Translations under genes and position numbers: made by a program
Assembly (NCBI GenBank): GCA_013286215.1
Contig: JABDGC010000002.1
Span: forward strand, 52,730 to 116,729
DNA: 64,000 nucleotides
Direction of reading: 5' to 3'
From: Gammaproteobacteria bacterium
Lineage (GTDB): Bacteria; Pseudomonadota; Gammaproteobacteria; DSM-16500
The notes under the pieces: model-generated
The model's database searches: none
The model's input: the letters and a program-made list of their open reading frames with translations, nothing else
Told to the model about the DNA's origin: nothing
In this document: positions 8,450 through 16,542 of the stretch, piece by piece
Layout of the letters: the number at the start of each line of letters is the position of its first letter
Position numbering within the stretch: the stretch's first letter is position 1

Positions 8450-9130
8450 ATGTGGATTGAGTTAATAAAATGGGTAGTCATAGGCACTTTTCTCTTTTTC
8501 CTGTTACCACAAATCAAAGCATTACTAGATGCTTTAGCCAAATTCATTTTAAACTTTGGAACTAAAGGTAAAGCCCAGGTAAAAGATATCTTTAGTATTG
8601 ATCTTAGTGGAAGCTCAAGTCTTTCAACAGGACAGCAAGTTGGTAATGAAGCTCGTTACCTGGAATTGTTAAAGGCGTATCAAAGTCCAACTATAACAAA
8701 TGAGGAAAAATACATAAAAGCCAAAATTACAGAGACAGGCTGCACAAATGAGCAAGCTATTAATGTCCTGATTGCTGACCTAGCGAATCATCGCATCTTA
8801 TTTAGAATGGCTTTTATCGATTTCAGCATTTATCCAGAGCAAATAAAATTACTATTTCATTTAAATGTGCAGGCTAAGCCGGTTTCTGAAGTCCGATTGC
8901 AGGGTTACTTAAATGAATATATAGAAAGAACCAAAGATTCTGCTAAAATAATAGATCAATTTTTAGGCTATCTTATCGATCAACGGTTGATAACACAAAA
9001 TGTTGATGGCTACAGCGTTACTATATTTGGAAAAGAATATCTGGGCTTTTTTGTACGTATGGGGCGGCCAGTTCCCAAAGATGAATCAAGCGAACAGCAA
9101 GCATCAGCAAGTGAGTCGACAACAAAGTAA
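8450..9130 (+). CDS. Unknown protein with one N-terminal membrane segment
   Basis: 226 residues, family not recognised. Residues 5-22 (LIKWVVIGTFLFFLLPQI) form one transmembrane helix with a likely cytosolic remainder. The rest is helical, with repeats of charged and hydrophobic residues and a late segment VDGYSVTIFGKEYLGFFVRMG that may be a winged-helix beta wing. GGGAG lies shortly upstream of the ATG. It is the first gene of the right element after the att site and stands alone on the plus strand before the VOC genes. A sensor or effector of a defence system is possible but nothing shows it. Confidence 0.6.
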   Translation: MWIELIKWVVIGTFLFFLLPQIKALLDALAKFILNFGTKGKAQVKDIFSIDLSGSSSLSTGQQVGNEARYLELLKAYQSPTITNEEKYIKAKITETGCTNEQAINVLIADLANHRILFRMAFIDFSIYPEQIKLLFHLNVQAKPVSEVRLQGYLNEYIERTKDSAKIIDQFLGYLIDQRLITQNVDGYSVTIFGKEYLGFFVRMGRPVPKDESSEQQASASESTTK

Positions 9131-9169
9131 TGCTTCATTTGAAAAGGGTTAATCCTAAATTTGATAATC

Positions 9170-9697
9170 ATGAGCGCGCTTATGAAGATTGAAAGAATTA
9201 TTGGGGACTATCAAGGGTTCTTTTCTGATTTGCTTTATCGCCAGAAGAAAGTCGGTATTAATATTACTGGCATGCCAATGAGCCATTTCTTGTACCGTAC
9301 TACTACAACTCCTGAATACGAAGCACTGCGTGATCAATTGAAGTTTTTTTGCAGCGAGTTTGTTGAGACTCAGTTTAATGGAAGGGCTGTTTCGGTTCTT
9401 GTTCTTAATGAGCCGTTAGTGCTCGAGGATGATTTTTTGGTCTCTGTGATTGAATTGCCTGCTCCGCGACCTGTGCATATGTACCCCAGTGGGCTTGAAA
9501 GCACCGGAGTGGTGATAGGTAAAAAGTTGCCAGAATTTATAAATCGGTATAAAGAAATTTTAACAGGCGTTAAAGATCATGGACAACATTGCCAGCCAGC
9601 ATTTATTACTTTTGACAATGATAAAACTGCTAAATTTTACGATATTCCATTAACGGAAATTGTAGTTTTGCAGGGCTGGAAGTTCGAGATTTGCTGA
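9170..9697 (+). CDS. YecM-like VOC family protein
   Basis: About 175 residues from the ATG at 9170 (MSALMKIER); a TTG at 9161 would add three. The layout IGDYQGFFSDLLYRQKKVGI, 'GMPMSHFLYR', 'NGRAVSVLVLNEPL' and 'VSVIELPAPRPVHMYPSGLES' follows the E. coli YecM family, which has a VOC/glyoxalase-like fold and an unknown biochemical role. No catalytic set is certain. It is followed after 90 bp by a second, shorter VOC protein, so the pair may act on related small molecules. Confidence is for family, not function. Confidence 0.75.
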   Translation: MSALMKIERIIGDYQGFFSDLLYRQKKVGINITGMPMSHFLYRTTTTPEYEALRDQLKFFCSEFVETQFNGRAVSVLVLNEPLVLEDDFLVSVIELPAPRPVHMYPSGLESTGVVIGKKLPEFINRYKEILTGVKDHGQHCQPAFITFDNDKTAKFYDIPLTEIVVLQGWKFEIC

Positions 9698-9783
9698 TTC
9701 GTTTTTTCCCCGATCAGTACGCATGCTAGCAGTTTTTTATGACTTTGATAGTATGAGCCATTGAATTAATGGCGGGAGTATCT

Positions 9784-10149
9784 ATGTTGGATCATATCGG
9801 CTTGGATGTCAGTGACACCAAGAAAGCGAAAGAGTTTTATTTGGCTGCTTTAAAACCGTTGGGTTATGAAATTTTTATGGAATGGGAAAAATGGGTCGGA
9901 TTTGCGGTGGATGGCAAGCCAGATTTTTGGTTAAAAGAAGGAAAAGCGACTAAACCAGCAGTTCATGTGGCGTTCCGCGCCAACAACCGAAATCTCGTTG
10001 ATGAATTTTACAAGGCGGCGTTGGCCGCTGGCGGCAAAGATAATGGCGCGCCAGGTATACGTGAAATTTATCATCCAAATTATTATGGCGCCTTTGTGTT
10101 AGACCCTGATGGCAATAATATTGAAGTAGTGTGTCATGAGCCGGAGTAG
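9784..10149 (+). CDS. VOC (glyoxalase/bleomycin resistance) family protein
   Basis: 121 residues when started at the ATG at 9784, which has GGGAG at a good distance; an earlier in-frame ATG at 9769 adds five residues. MLDHIGLDVSDTKKAKEFY starts the first beta-alpha-beta unit, HVAFRANNRNLVDEFYKAAL the second, and LDPDGNNIEVVC the final strand with its metal glutamate. Histidine and glutamate positions fit metal-binding VOC enzymes. The reaction is unknown; such proteins include glyoxalases, dioxygenases and bleomycin binders. It lies directly before the amidotransferase gene. Confidence 0.85.
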   Translation: MLDHIGLDVSDTKKAKEFYLAALKPLGYEIFMEWEKWVGFAVDGKPDFWLKEGKATKPAVHVAFRANNRNLVDEFYKAALAAGGKDNGAPGIREIYHPNYYGAFVLDPDGNNIEVVCHEPE

Positions 10150-10186
10150 TGAGAGATCAAGCAGATAAATAGACCGAGGTATAATA

Positions 10187-10903
10187 ATGCGTGTTCATAT
10201 AATTATTCATGCTCCCTTTGAAAAACCAGGCATCATTGAAAGTTGGGCTATCAGTAAAGGGCATGATCTTTCCTCGACACACACTTATAAAGGGGGAAAG
10301 TTGCCAGATGTTACCACAATGGATTTTTTAGTTATTATGGGTGGCCCACAAAGTCCTACTGAAATAGACAAATATCCTTATTTACGTGATGAAATCACTT
10401 TGGCGAAGCAAGCCGTTGAGCAGAACAAAGCCGTATTAGGCGTTTGCTTAGGGGCTCAGATTATTGGTGAAAGCTTGGGTGCTACAACTGAGCGTAGCCC
10501 GAACAAAGAAATCGGCGTTTTTTCTATACATTTGACGAAAGATGGGGAGGCTGACGCTATTTTTAAAATGTTCCCTAAATCGTTTGATGTTATGCACTGG
10601 CACAACGATATGCCAGGCCTCTCTCAGGGAGCTAAATTGCTAGCTTATAGTGAAGGATGTCCTCGGCAAGTGGTTAAATATAGCGATCGGGTTTATGGCC
10701 TACAATGCCATATGGAAATGACAACAGAATTGATAAAGGGCATGGTGGAGCATTGTGCGAAAGATTTGAAGCCAGGCCAGTATGTCCAAGGAGGAGAAAA
10801 ATTGCTAGAAAATAGCATGGTTGATATTAATCAAAAAATGATTTCAATTTTAGATTATCTGGCGGACGTTGTTGCAAAAAAGCCGATTACTGAGGGTGCG
10901 TAA
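10187..10903 (+). CDS. Class I glutamine amidotransferase-like protein (GMP-synthase type)
   Basis: 238 residues. The nucleophile cysteine is in LGVCLGAQIIGE (about residue 86) and the His-Glu pair in YGLQCHMEMT (about 168-170), so the glutaminase triad is present. It resembles free-standing GATase proteins such as those near yfeJ or puuD-like hydrolases, which split gamma-glutamyl bonds or donate ammonia. GAGG precedes the ATG. Its stop is joined to the next gene (TAATGG), so the GNAT that follows is probably translated with it. The partner substrate is unknown. Confidence 0.88.
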   Translation: MRVHIIIHAPFEKPGIIESWAISKGHDLSSTHTYKGGKLPDVTTMDFLVIMGGPQSPTEIDKYPYLRDEITLAKQAVEQNKAVLGVCLGAQIIGESLGATTERSPNKEIGVFSIHLTKDGEADAIFKMFPKSFDVMHWHNDMPGLSQGAKLLAYSEGCPRQVVKYSDRVYGLQCHMEMTTELIKGMVEHCAKDLKPGQYVQGGEKLLENSMVDINQKMISILDYLADVVAKKPITEGA

Positions 10904-11406
10904 TGGATATAAAACCCCAAATTTTGCGAGGTTCTCGGATTCAATTAGAATCCTTAAATGAAACACACAAAGATGAGCTTTATCACATTGCCCAAGATGA
11001 AAAAATTTGGAGTTATACGATAAAAGCATCGGGTGATCGCTTTTATCGATGGTTTGATAAAGCAATTAAATGCTTCGAGCAGCAACAACATCTGCCTTTT
11101 ATTGTGCGCCAGTTATCGGACAATAGAATTATTGGCAGTACTCGTTACTATGATATTAGCGTTGAGAACCGACGACTGGCGATTGGTTATACATGGTATG
11201 TTCCGGAAGTATGGGGCACTTATGTTAACCCAGAATCTAAGCTCCTATTGTTGGGTTTTGCCTTTGACGAGTTAAAAACGAATCGTGTTGAATTTATGAC
11301 GGACTCTCGTAATGTCCGTTCACGCGCTGCCATTAAGAAATTGGGTGCAATTGAAGAAGGAATCCTGAGTCTGAAAAATATTTTGTGTAAACGACCGTCC
11401 CATTGA
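10903..11406 (+). pseudogene. GNAT (RimJ/RimL type) gene cut by the IS256 element
   Basis: The frame encodes a RimJ/RimL-like acetyltransferase (RGSRIQLESLNETHKDELYH at the start, NRVEFMTDSRNVRSRAAIKKLGA near the end). Such proteins usually continue with a further ~30 residues, but here the insertion sequence begins at 11384 and the frame ends after SLKNI followed by residues coded by the IS end. The bases after the IS right end (12664 on) do not restore the frame. It overlaps the amidotransferase stop. So it is likely a broken gene, and the flanks of the IS are no longer a simple insertion pair. Confidence 0.75.
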
Positions 11407-12663
11407 TTAAACTCGACCTTCGAATTCAATCATAAACCTAGCCAAAGCAGGCTTCCAATCTCGAATCGGTAGTGTCCACTTTTTCGAAATATTTTGCAAG
11501 GCCAGATAAATCAGCTTAAACGCAGCGTCATCGGAAGGAAATATACGCTTGTTTTTCATTACCTTTCGCAACGTCATGTTCATAGACTCAATCGCGTTTG
11601 TTGTATAAATCACTTTCCGAATTTCAGGCGGGTAAGCAAAAAAGGCGTTACATTCTCCCAGTGCCGTAGCCAGATTTGGCTAATCGTTGGAAACTGCTTA
11701 TCCCATTTCTCCGAGAAAGCTGTAAGCGCAGCCTCCGCTTCATCCAGCGTAGCTGAACCATAAGTCAGCTTAAGGTCAGCAGCAACAGCCTTACGCTCTT
11801 TGTAGCCCACAAATCGAAGCGATTGGCGAATCAGGTGCACTATGCACAGCTGAACCTTTGCGTGCGGATAAACGGCTTCTATTGCGGCCGGAAAGCCGGT
11901 TAAGCCATCACAGCAGCAAATCAGAACGTCTTGCACCCCGCGATTTTTTAGCTCAGTCAAAACAGACAGCCAAAACTTAGCGCCTTCTGTCGTGTTGCAC
12001 CACATTCCCAATAGTTCTTTCTCGCCGTCCATATTGATTCCCAAAGCAAGATGGATTGCTTTGTTAACGACCTGCTTATCCATGCGAACCTTAACAACCA
12101 GAGCGTCAAAATAAATCACCGGATATATCCGATCTAAAGGCCTCGATTGCCATGCCTTTACTTCGTCTATAACAGCATCGGTCACATTGGAAATAAGCGT
12201 GGGTGAAACCTCGACGCCATAGAGCTCCTGAAGCTGTGCCTGAATGTCTCGCGTTGTGAGGCCTCGGGCATACATGGCTATAATTTTAGAATCAAACCCA
12301 TCAAGACGAGATTGACCTTTTTGGATAAACTGAGGTTCAAAGGAACCAGCCCGGTCACGAGGAATGTCTATTTCAGTCTGGCCAAACTCTCCTTTGACTA
12401 TCTTAGAACTCGTGCCATTACGTGAGTTGCCACTGTTATTGCCTTTGGCTTCGTGCTTTTCATAGCCGAGGTGGGTGCTAAGCTCGCTTTGTAGAGCTCG
12501 CTCTGCAAGGGCCTTTACAAGCTGTTTAAAAACACCATCTTCGCCAAAAACATCCTTTTGAGTCTTGCAATCTTTGAGTAATTCATCGATTATCTCTACT
12601 TTCACAACCATAGTTATTGTTCCTTAAAAGTTGACGCTATCTTACACTATGGTCGTTTACACA
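11384..12663. mobile_element. IS256-family insertion sequence
   Basis: Bounded by the inverted repeat tgtgtaaacgacc at 11384-11396 and its complement ggtcgtttacaca at 12651-12663, with one Mutator-type transposase gene inside. The length, about 1.28 kb, is typical of IS256 relatives. IS256 elements normally make an 8-9 bp target duplication; the flanking bases (aaatattt on the left, cggaaatt on the right) do not match, so a deletion or inter-element recombination may have occurred at one side. Confidence 0.9.
11407..12611 (-). pseudogene. IS256-family transposase, frameshifted
   Basis: Two frames join into one Mutator-type DDE transposase of about 400 residues. The main part (12611 down to about 11640) has the first acidic residue in IYFDALVVKV and the second in VLICCCDGLTGFP. 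The last 68 residues (11613-11407) hold TTNAIESMN, where the glutamate is the third catalytic residue, then [16 protein letters not shown]. The frame breaks in a run of six T (minus strand) just after ENVTP; a seventh T would restore [11 protein letters not shown]. So the copy is probably inactive unless frameshifting on the T-run occurs. Confidence 0.9.
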
Positions 12664-12697
12664 CGGAAATTTACAGACTCCGCCAATCACTTAAAAA

Positions 12698-13990
12698 TTA
12701 TTTAAATTTTATTGTTATCCCTTTCTCTCCAAGTAAATTATTAAGTTTTGTGCTTATTATTTCTTTATCAGTGCACTGATGCGAGACAATAATTTCTTTT
12801 ATTATTTTCATTTGTATTGCTTTTACAAAATTAAATTCTAAAGTTATTGATTCGGGGAAATTAAACTCGCTTTTATCTGACAGTACGTATTTTTTGTATA
12901 TACCTAAGCAAGAAAGGGATATCCTGAATTCTCTCTCTGGGGAATATTTTATAGCGTTTTTAAAGTAAACATACTCAATAGGATTTGGCAATTTTTCTCT
13001 TAAAAAAACATTATCAAAATCACCATATGTTACCAAGCCGTGATTTAGATAAAAAAAGTTTTTCAATAATTTTTGGTTGACATACAGTAGGCTGCTCTCA
13101 TCAAATATTAAATTTATAAAATTAATTAACTTATGGCAGTCAAATACCAAGCATACAGAGTTAGGATCATTACCACCATAATTCGACCAGATATGAGGGG
13201 TGTTTTCAGTAGAAAAGCAACATGCGTAAGTTTTTGCTCTGCACGAATCATAATAATGTCTGGCGGTAAATTCAGGGGATTTTTCAAATTTGCTTTTTTC
13301 GCTGGCTTCTTTATTTTTATCGGGTTGATCTGAATCTCTTTTATCATCACTATAAGTATCGACTTTTTTGAAATAAAGATAGTTATTTTCTATCATATTA
13401 AAGAAATTGTCTGAAGAGAGGATTTTATATAGCAGCGTTTTTTCGTTTGGTTTTTTTAAAAGAGCGGCATGTGGTTCAATGTTTGTATTGCGGTATCTGT
13501 TCATTAGCCAAGCAGAACCTTCAGGGGTGTTCGTTTCATGTGAAAAGCAAAATCCTACTTTTTCGTAACATCGAATCGCTCGACGATTATTTTTATCTGG
13601 ATCTGTTATGATTTTTTTAATAGCCGGATCAGAAAATAATTTAACTAGGAACTGCTCTATCATGTGCGTGCCATAACCACGATTTATAAAATCTGCCTCT
13701 CCAATGAATTGATCAATCCCGACCGTACCACCCACTTCATTTGGCCACCAACCATCCCCGACTTTATTTGCATAGTAATATTGGATAAAACCAATTGGCT
13801 TATTGTTCAAATAGGCGATATATGGGCAAACAACATCATCGCCTATTCGTTTTCCATATTTTTCTTTAATTTCCTCTCGTGTTAAGTGATCGTTCCACCA
13901 TTCTAATACATGTGGTTTTTCTAACCAGTCACATAAAAGTTCAAGGTCAGAATTTTTTAATGGCATGAAAGTGAATCTATCTATCGCCAT
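12698..13990 (-). CDS. AAC(6')-like GNAT fused to a DUF2971 domain
   Basis: 430 residues. Residues 1-170 match the aminoglycoside 6'-N-acetyltransferase-like GNAT group (FTFMPLKNSDLELLCDWLEKPHV, GIDQFIGEADFINRGYGTHMI, RAIRCYEKVGF). Residues about 185-430 look like DUF2971: NNYLYFKKVDTYSD, YACCFSTENTPHIWSNYGG, and IKYSPEREFRISL, a family of unknown activity common in accessory islands. Joining the two in one chain is unusual to my knowledge. It is transcribed toward the IS and away from the flavodoxin-type reductase, 8 bp downstream of it. The substrate of either half is unknown. Confidence 0.75.
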   Translation of the reverse strand: MAIDRFTFMPLKNSDLELLCDWLEKPHVLEWWNDHLTREEIKEKYGKRIGDDVVCPYIAYLNNKPIGFIQYYYANKVGDGWWPNEVGGTVGIDQFIGEADFINRGYGTHMIEQFLVKLFSDPAIKKIITDPDKNNRRAIRCYEKVGFCFSHETNTPEGSAWLMNRYRNTNIEPHAALLKKPNEKTLLYKILSSDNFFNMIENNYLYFKKVDTYSDDKRDSDQPDKNKEASEKSKFEKSPEFTARHYYDSCRAKTYACCFSTENTPHIWSNYGGNDPNSVCLVFDCHKLINFINLIFDESSLLYVNQKLLKNFFYLNHGLVTYGDFDNVFLREKLPNPIEYVYFKNAIKYSPEREFRISLSCLGIYKKYVLSDKSEFNFPESITLEFNFVKAIQMKIIKEIIVSHQCTDKEIISTKLNNLLGEKGITIKFK

Positions 13991-13998
13991 ACTTCCCT

Positions 13999-14511
13999 CT
14001 AATTTAAGCAGTCAATAAATTTACTAAGCAATGCCAAATTTCCTTCAGTAATTTTTTTATCATCACCTGCATAATGAAAATAACATCCAAGATAATTCAT
14101 GCCCAGATACTTGGTTGTGTTAATAAAAATTGGTTCGAAGCCATCTTTTCCTTCAGGGTGAATACTGTAAGAAGTAATGACTGCTAGATTTTTATTACGC
14201 AGCAATCTCCCAGTACCTTTATTAGTTGAAAGCAAATCGCTTAATCTATCTACAAAGCGTTTCATTGATGCGCTCATGGTATACCAATAAATGGGTGTAG
14301 CTAAAATGATGGTTTTATAATTTAAAATCTCTTTTATAATTTGCATAAAATCATCATTTTTGTTTTTGTGATTATAATCAAAATCACTCACTGTATAATT
14401 TGCAAGATCAAGAAAAAGTGATTCATGAATGTTATCCCTAACAAGCTTGGTTGCTGCAAAAGTATTTCCATCTGAGCGTGAGCTAGCAAAAATAATAATT
14501 GATTTTTCCAT
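13999..14511 (-). CDS. NAD(P)H-dependent FMN oxidoreductase (flavodoxin-like fold)
   Basis: 170 residues from the ATG at 14511 (MEKSIIIFASSRSDGNTFAA), which has GAAGG about 10 bp upstream; the ATG at 14532 would overlap the preceding gene's stop. The N-terminal SSRSDGNT loop binds the FMN phosphate, and TIILATPIYWYTMSASMKRFVDRL is the family's second flavin-contact motif. It should move electrons from NAD(P)H to a quinone, azo or nitro compound. It lies between the GNAT gene before it and the GNAT-DUF2971 fusion after it, all close together on the minus strand. Confidence 0.88.
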   Translation of the reverse strand: MEKSIIIFASSRSDGNTFAATKLVRDNIHESLFLDLANYTVSDFDYNHKNKNDDFMQIIKEILNYKTIILATPIYWYTMSASMKRFVDRLSDLLSTNKGTGRLLRNKNLAVITSYSIHPEGKDGFEPIFINTTKYLGMNYLGCYFHYAGDDKKITEGNLALLSKFIDCLN

Positions 14512-14528
14512 AGTTAAATTGCCTTCGA

Positions 14529-15044
14529 TCATCTCGTTAATATTTTTCTATAGCGTACAACCCGCAATGATTCACATCCAATATGATCTGTTTCTACATC
14601 ACCAGTTTCAAAAAATCCTACGGTTTCATAGAAATAACGTGCCTGTTTATTGGCTTCAAGAACCCAAACTGTAATTTCTTTAAATTGGTTATTTAAAACA
14701 TTATCGAATACAACTTGGCATAACTGTTGTCCTAACCCTTTTCGCCAAAATTCAGGTAACAAATAAACAGCGCTGATTTCAGCAACAAATTTAGGATCGT
14801 CATCTGCATCACGAGTTGGACAAATACTAGCAAAACCAATTATCTTGTTTTCAAATTCTAATACCCATGCAATCACTCCTGCCTGAAGGCGTTCTAACCA
14901 TTCTTGCGTGCGTTTTTCTATGGATAAATTATTTAGAACATGGTCTGGTATGTGTCCACGATAAATAGTTTGCCATGAAAGAATATGTACATTAGCAATT
15001 TGATTTGCGTCAGCTTCAACAGCTAGTCTTATAATGGGTTTCAT
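14529..15044 (-). CDS. GNAT family N-acetyltransferase
   Basis: 171 residues from the ATG at 15044, two bases after the upstream stop (15046). The chain has IRLAVEADANQIANVHILSW, the family's alpha-1 segment, and AEISAVYLLPEFWRKGLGQQL, the acetyl-CoA loop RKGLGQ. It ends with a typical C-terminal strand (FYETVGFFETGD). The stop overlaps the next gene region. An upstream in-frame ATG at 15065 lies inside the pseudogene and is unlikely. Substrate unknown. Confidence 0.9.
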   Translation of the reverse strand: MKPIIRLAVEADANQIANVHILSWQTIYRGHIPDHVLNNLSIEKRTQEWLERLQAGVIAWVLEFENKIIGFASICPTRDADDDPKFVAEISAVYLLPEFWRKGLGQQLCQVVFDNVLNNQFKEITVWVLEANKQARYFYETVGFFETGDVETDHIGCESLRVVRYRKILTR

Positions 15045-15045
15045 A

Positions 15046-15318
15046 TTATTTTTCCAATTCCACATCCATTACGGCAACAGTATGGCCAAAAAGTTGATCG
15101 TCCCCTATCTGTTTCCATCCTAGTTTGGCATACCAATTTGGGATAGTTGAGTCAAAAGCCAGTAAGTAAAGTTTTTTATGCCCAAAGTTTAGTGCTTGCT
15201 GCTTAATTGCGTTAATTAATCGCTCACCTACTTTCTGTTGGCGATAATTTGGATCTACAACAAGGCTGCCTAGCCACGGCGCAAGATCGTATAGTTGTAT
15301 ATTCCACGTGCAAGCCAA
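15046..15318 (-). pseudogene. Truncated relative of the cupin-GNAT protein (GNAT end only)
   Basis: 90 codons that match the last third of the protein at 330-1166: APWLGSLVVDPNYRQQKVGE, then LINAIKQQA, LYLLAFDSTIPNWYAKLGW and DDQLFGHTVAVMDVEL, against PWLGSLVVHPKHRGQ, LLAFDPTIPNWYTRLGW and DELFGHPVAVM. The cupin part and the first part of the GNAT are missing, so it cannot fold as a full GNAT. Just upstream of 15318 no homologous sequence is seen. It shows that both elements once carried a cupin-GNAT gene or parts of it. Confidence 0.8.
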
Positions 15319-15720
15319 TCTGCTCTGTAGCGGTTATTTAGCCCCAACTTGTCCGCCTAGTATTTTAAGCTGCTTATAAAGTTAATTTTTAAATTGTAGC
15401 ACTGGCTAATGGTAGTACAAAGTCCTATGGTAAGAAAATAACGGTTCAGAGATATGCGCTGATAGTGTCGAGAGGAAGCAATCAAATTTCTTTCATTTTT
15501 TGTAATAAAAAGGGCCATAAATTAATTGCACAGAATTCAATTTATATCCATGTAACAACATGATTATTTTAGATAAAATAGATAATATTGGATTCTTGTG
15601 CCTTGAGGTATTGAGGTAGGCACCTGTGCATATATTTATAGGTGAGCGGCGCCTGTATTTGTCAAAAAAAGGTCAAAAATTCGGCTTAAAGAAGGATAAA
15701 AGATAGGTTATACTAAGTGT
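15319..15720. other. Intergenic region between the truncated GNAT and the Fic-antitoxin ORF
   Basis: About 400 bp with no gene that I can support. A small inverted pair gtgcct/aggcac (15598-15603 and 15618-15623) encloses two copies of ttgaggta. The right end holds the promoter-like sequence listed separately (15686-15714). The left end is the point where the GNAT stub starts without its 5' part, so a deletion junction is likely near 15318. Confidence 0.5.
15686..15714 (+). promoter_or_regulatory. Candidate promoter of the small Fic-inhibitor ORF
   Basis: TATACT at 15709-15714 fits a -10 box. TTAAAG at 15686-15691, 17 bp upstream, is a weak -35. Transcription would start at about 15720-15721, which is the ATG itself, so the mRNA may be nearly leaderless. 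Sequence match only. Confidence 0.35.
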
Positions 15721-15894
15721 ATGAAGAAATCATTGGCATCAACAAATAAGTATCTTAAAAACCCAGCGAAGCGAGCTGAGCTAATCCGTCGTTCAGTAAC
15801 AAGTTCGACTGCGATTGAAGGCGTTCATATAAAGTATTGCAAAGAAACGCTTCGCAAGCGCGCACGTCAAACGCAAGTTAGCGGTAAGACTTAA
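15721..15894 (+). CDS. Small protein with Fic-inhibitory motif (candidate antitoxin)
   Basis: A 57-residue ORF (58 codons with stop). Residues 29-34 read S-T-A-I-E-G, which fits the Fic inhibitory helix motif [S/T]xxxE[G/N], where the glutamate (E33) blocks ATP binding in the active site. The chain starts MKKSLASTNKYLKNP, is basic, and the part RRSVTSSTAIEGVHI resembles small Fic antitoxins such as E. coli YhfG. It faces the Fic gene: the two 3' ends overlap by 17 bp (15878-15894). In known class I pairs the antitoxin is upstream in the same operon, so the convergent layout is odd. Function is inferred from the motif plus the neighbour. Confidence 0.65.
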   Translation: MKKSLASTNKYLKNPAKRAELIRRSVTSSTAIEGVHIKYCKETLRKRARQTQVSGKT

Positions 15895-16531
15895 GCGTTC
15901 TCTTTATCACGGAATCAAAAATTTTAACCATAGGCTCGTAATCTTTTTCAATGCCAGCTTGAGCTGCTCTAAAATAAGCTTGTTTTCTTTTACCTTGTAC
16001 CCCATTGAAATCTAAAAGTGGTAAACCCGCTTGTAATGCCATTAAAGTTGCTAATAAGCGACTAAGTCGGCCATTACCATCGCGAAAAGGGTGAATTAAG
16101 ACAAGTTCAGTGTGAGTGATAGCGATTGCCTCTGTGATTTGTGTCATATCTGAAAATATACAAGGCGTATATTTCTTTAGGATTTTTTCTTCTAAGCGAT
16201 GCATTAATTTTTCAATTTGGTTAGCAGCGGCAAAATGAAAATCACCTTTAGAGACATTGACCTGCCGGTATTGCCCCGCCCACGGATATATTTTTTTAAG
16301 CCAGGTTTTATGGAGGCTAATTATATCATTTGCCTTAAATTGATGTGAGGGATGATAGGAGTTAACTGCTTTATTGGTAGCTGTTTGTAAGGCCTCCCAT
16401 TCTTGTATATCCATTTCACGTTTGCTTGTGATTTTGAGTAAGTTTTTAAGAACTCGATTTCCTGATCCTGGCTCAAACTCACCTTCTGTTGAGCCAAGGG
16501 TGCTATAACGACCTCTGAGCTTGGGTGTCAT
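15878..16531 (-). CDS. Fic family enzyme (probable adenylyltransferase)
   Basis: 217 residues with HPFRDGNGRLSRLL at 147-160, the full HPFx[D/E]GNGRxxR active site: the histidine deprotonates the target hydroxyl, the aspartate holds Mg2+ and GNGR binds the ATP phosphates. WAGQYRQVNVSKGDFHF is the usual segment before the flap. No [S/T]xxxE[G/N] motif is found within the protein, so it lacks its own inhibitory helix and would need one in trans, as the small ORF at 15721 could give. It is 11 bp downstream of the integrase C-terminal frame. Targets unknown. Confidence 0.9.
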   Translation of the reverse strand: MTPKLRGRYSTLGSTEGEFEPGSGNRVLKNLLKITSKREMDIQEWEALQTATNKAVNSYHPSHQFKANDIISLHKTWLKKIYPWAGQYRQVNVSKGDFHFAAANQIEKLMHRLEEKILKKYTPCIFSDMTQITEAIAITHTELVLIHPFRDGNGRLSRLLATLMALQAGLPLLDFNGVQGKRKQAYFRAAQAGIEKDYEPMVKIFDSVIKRTLKSYR

Positions 16532-16542
16532 TGAAATTATCC

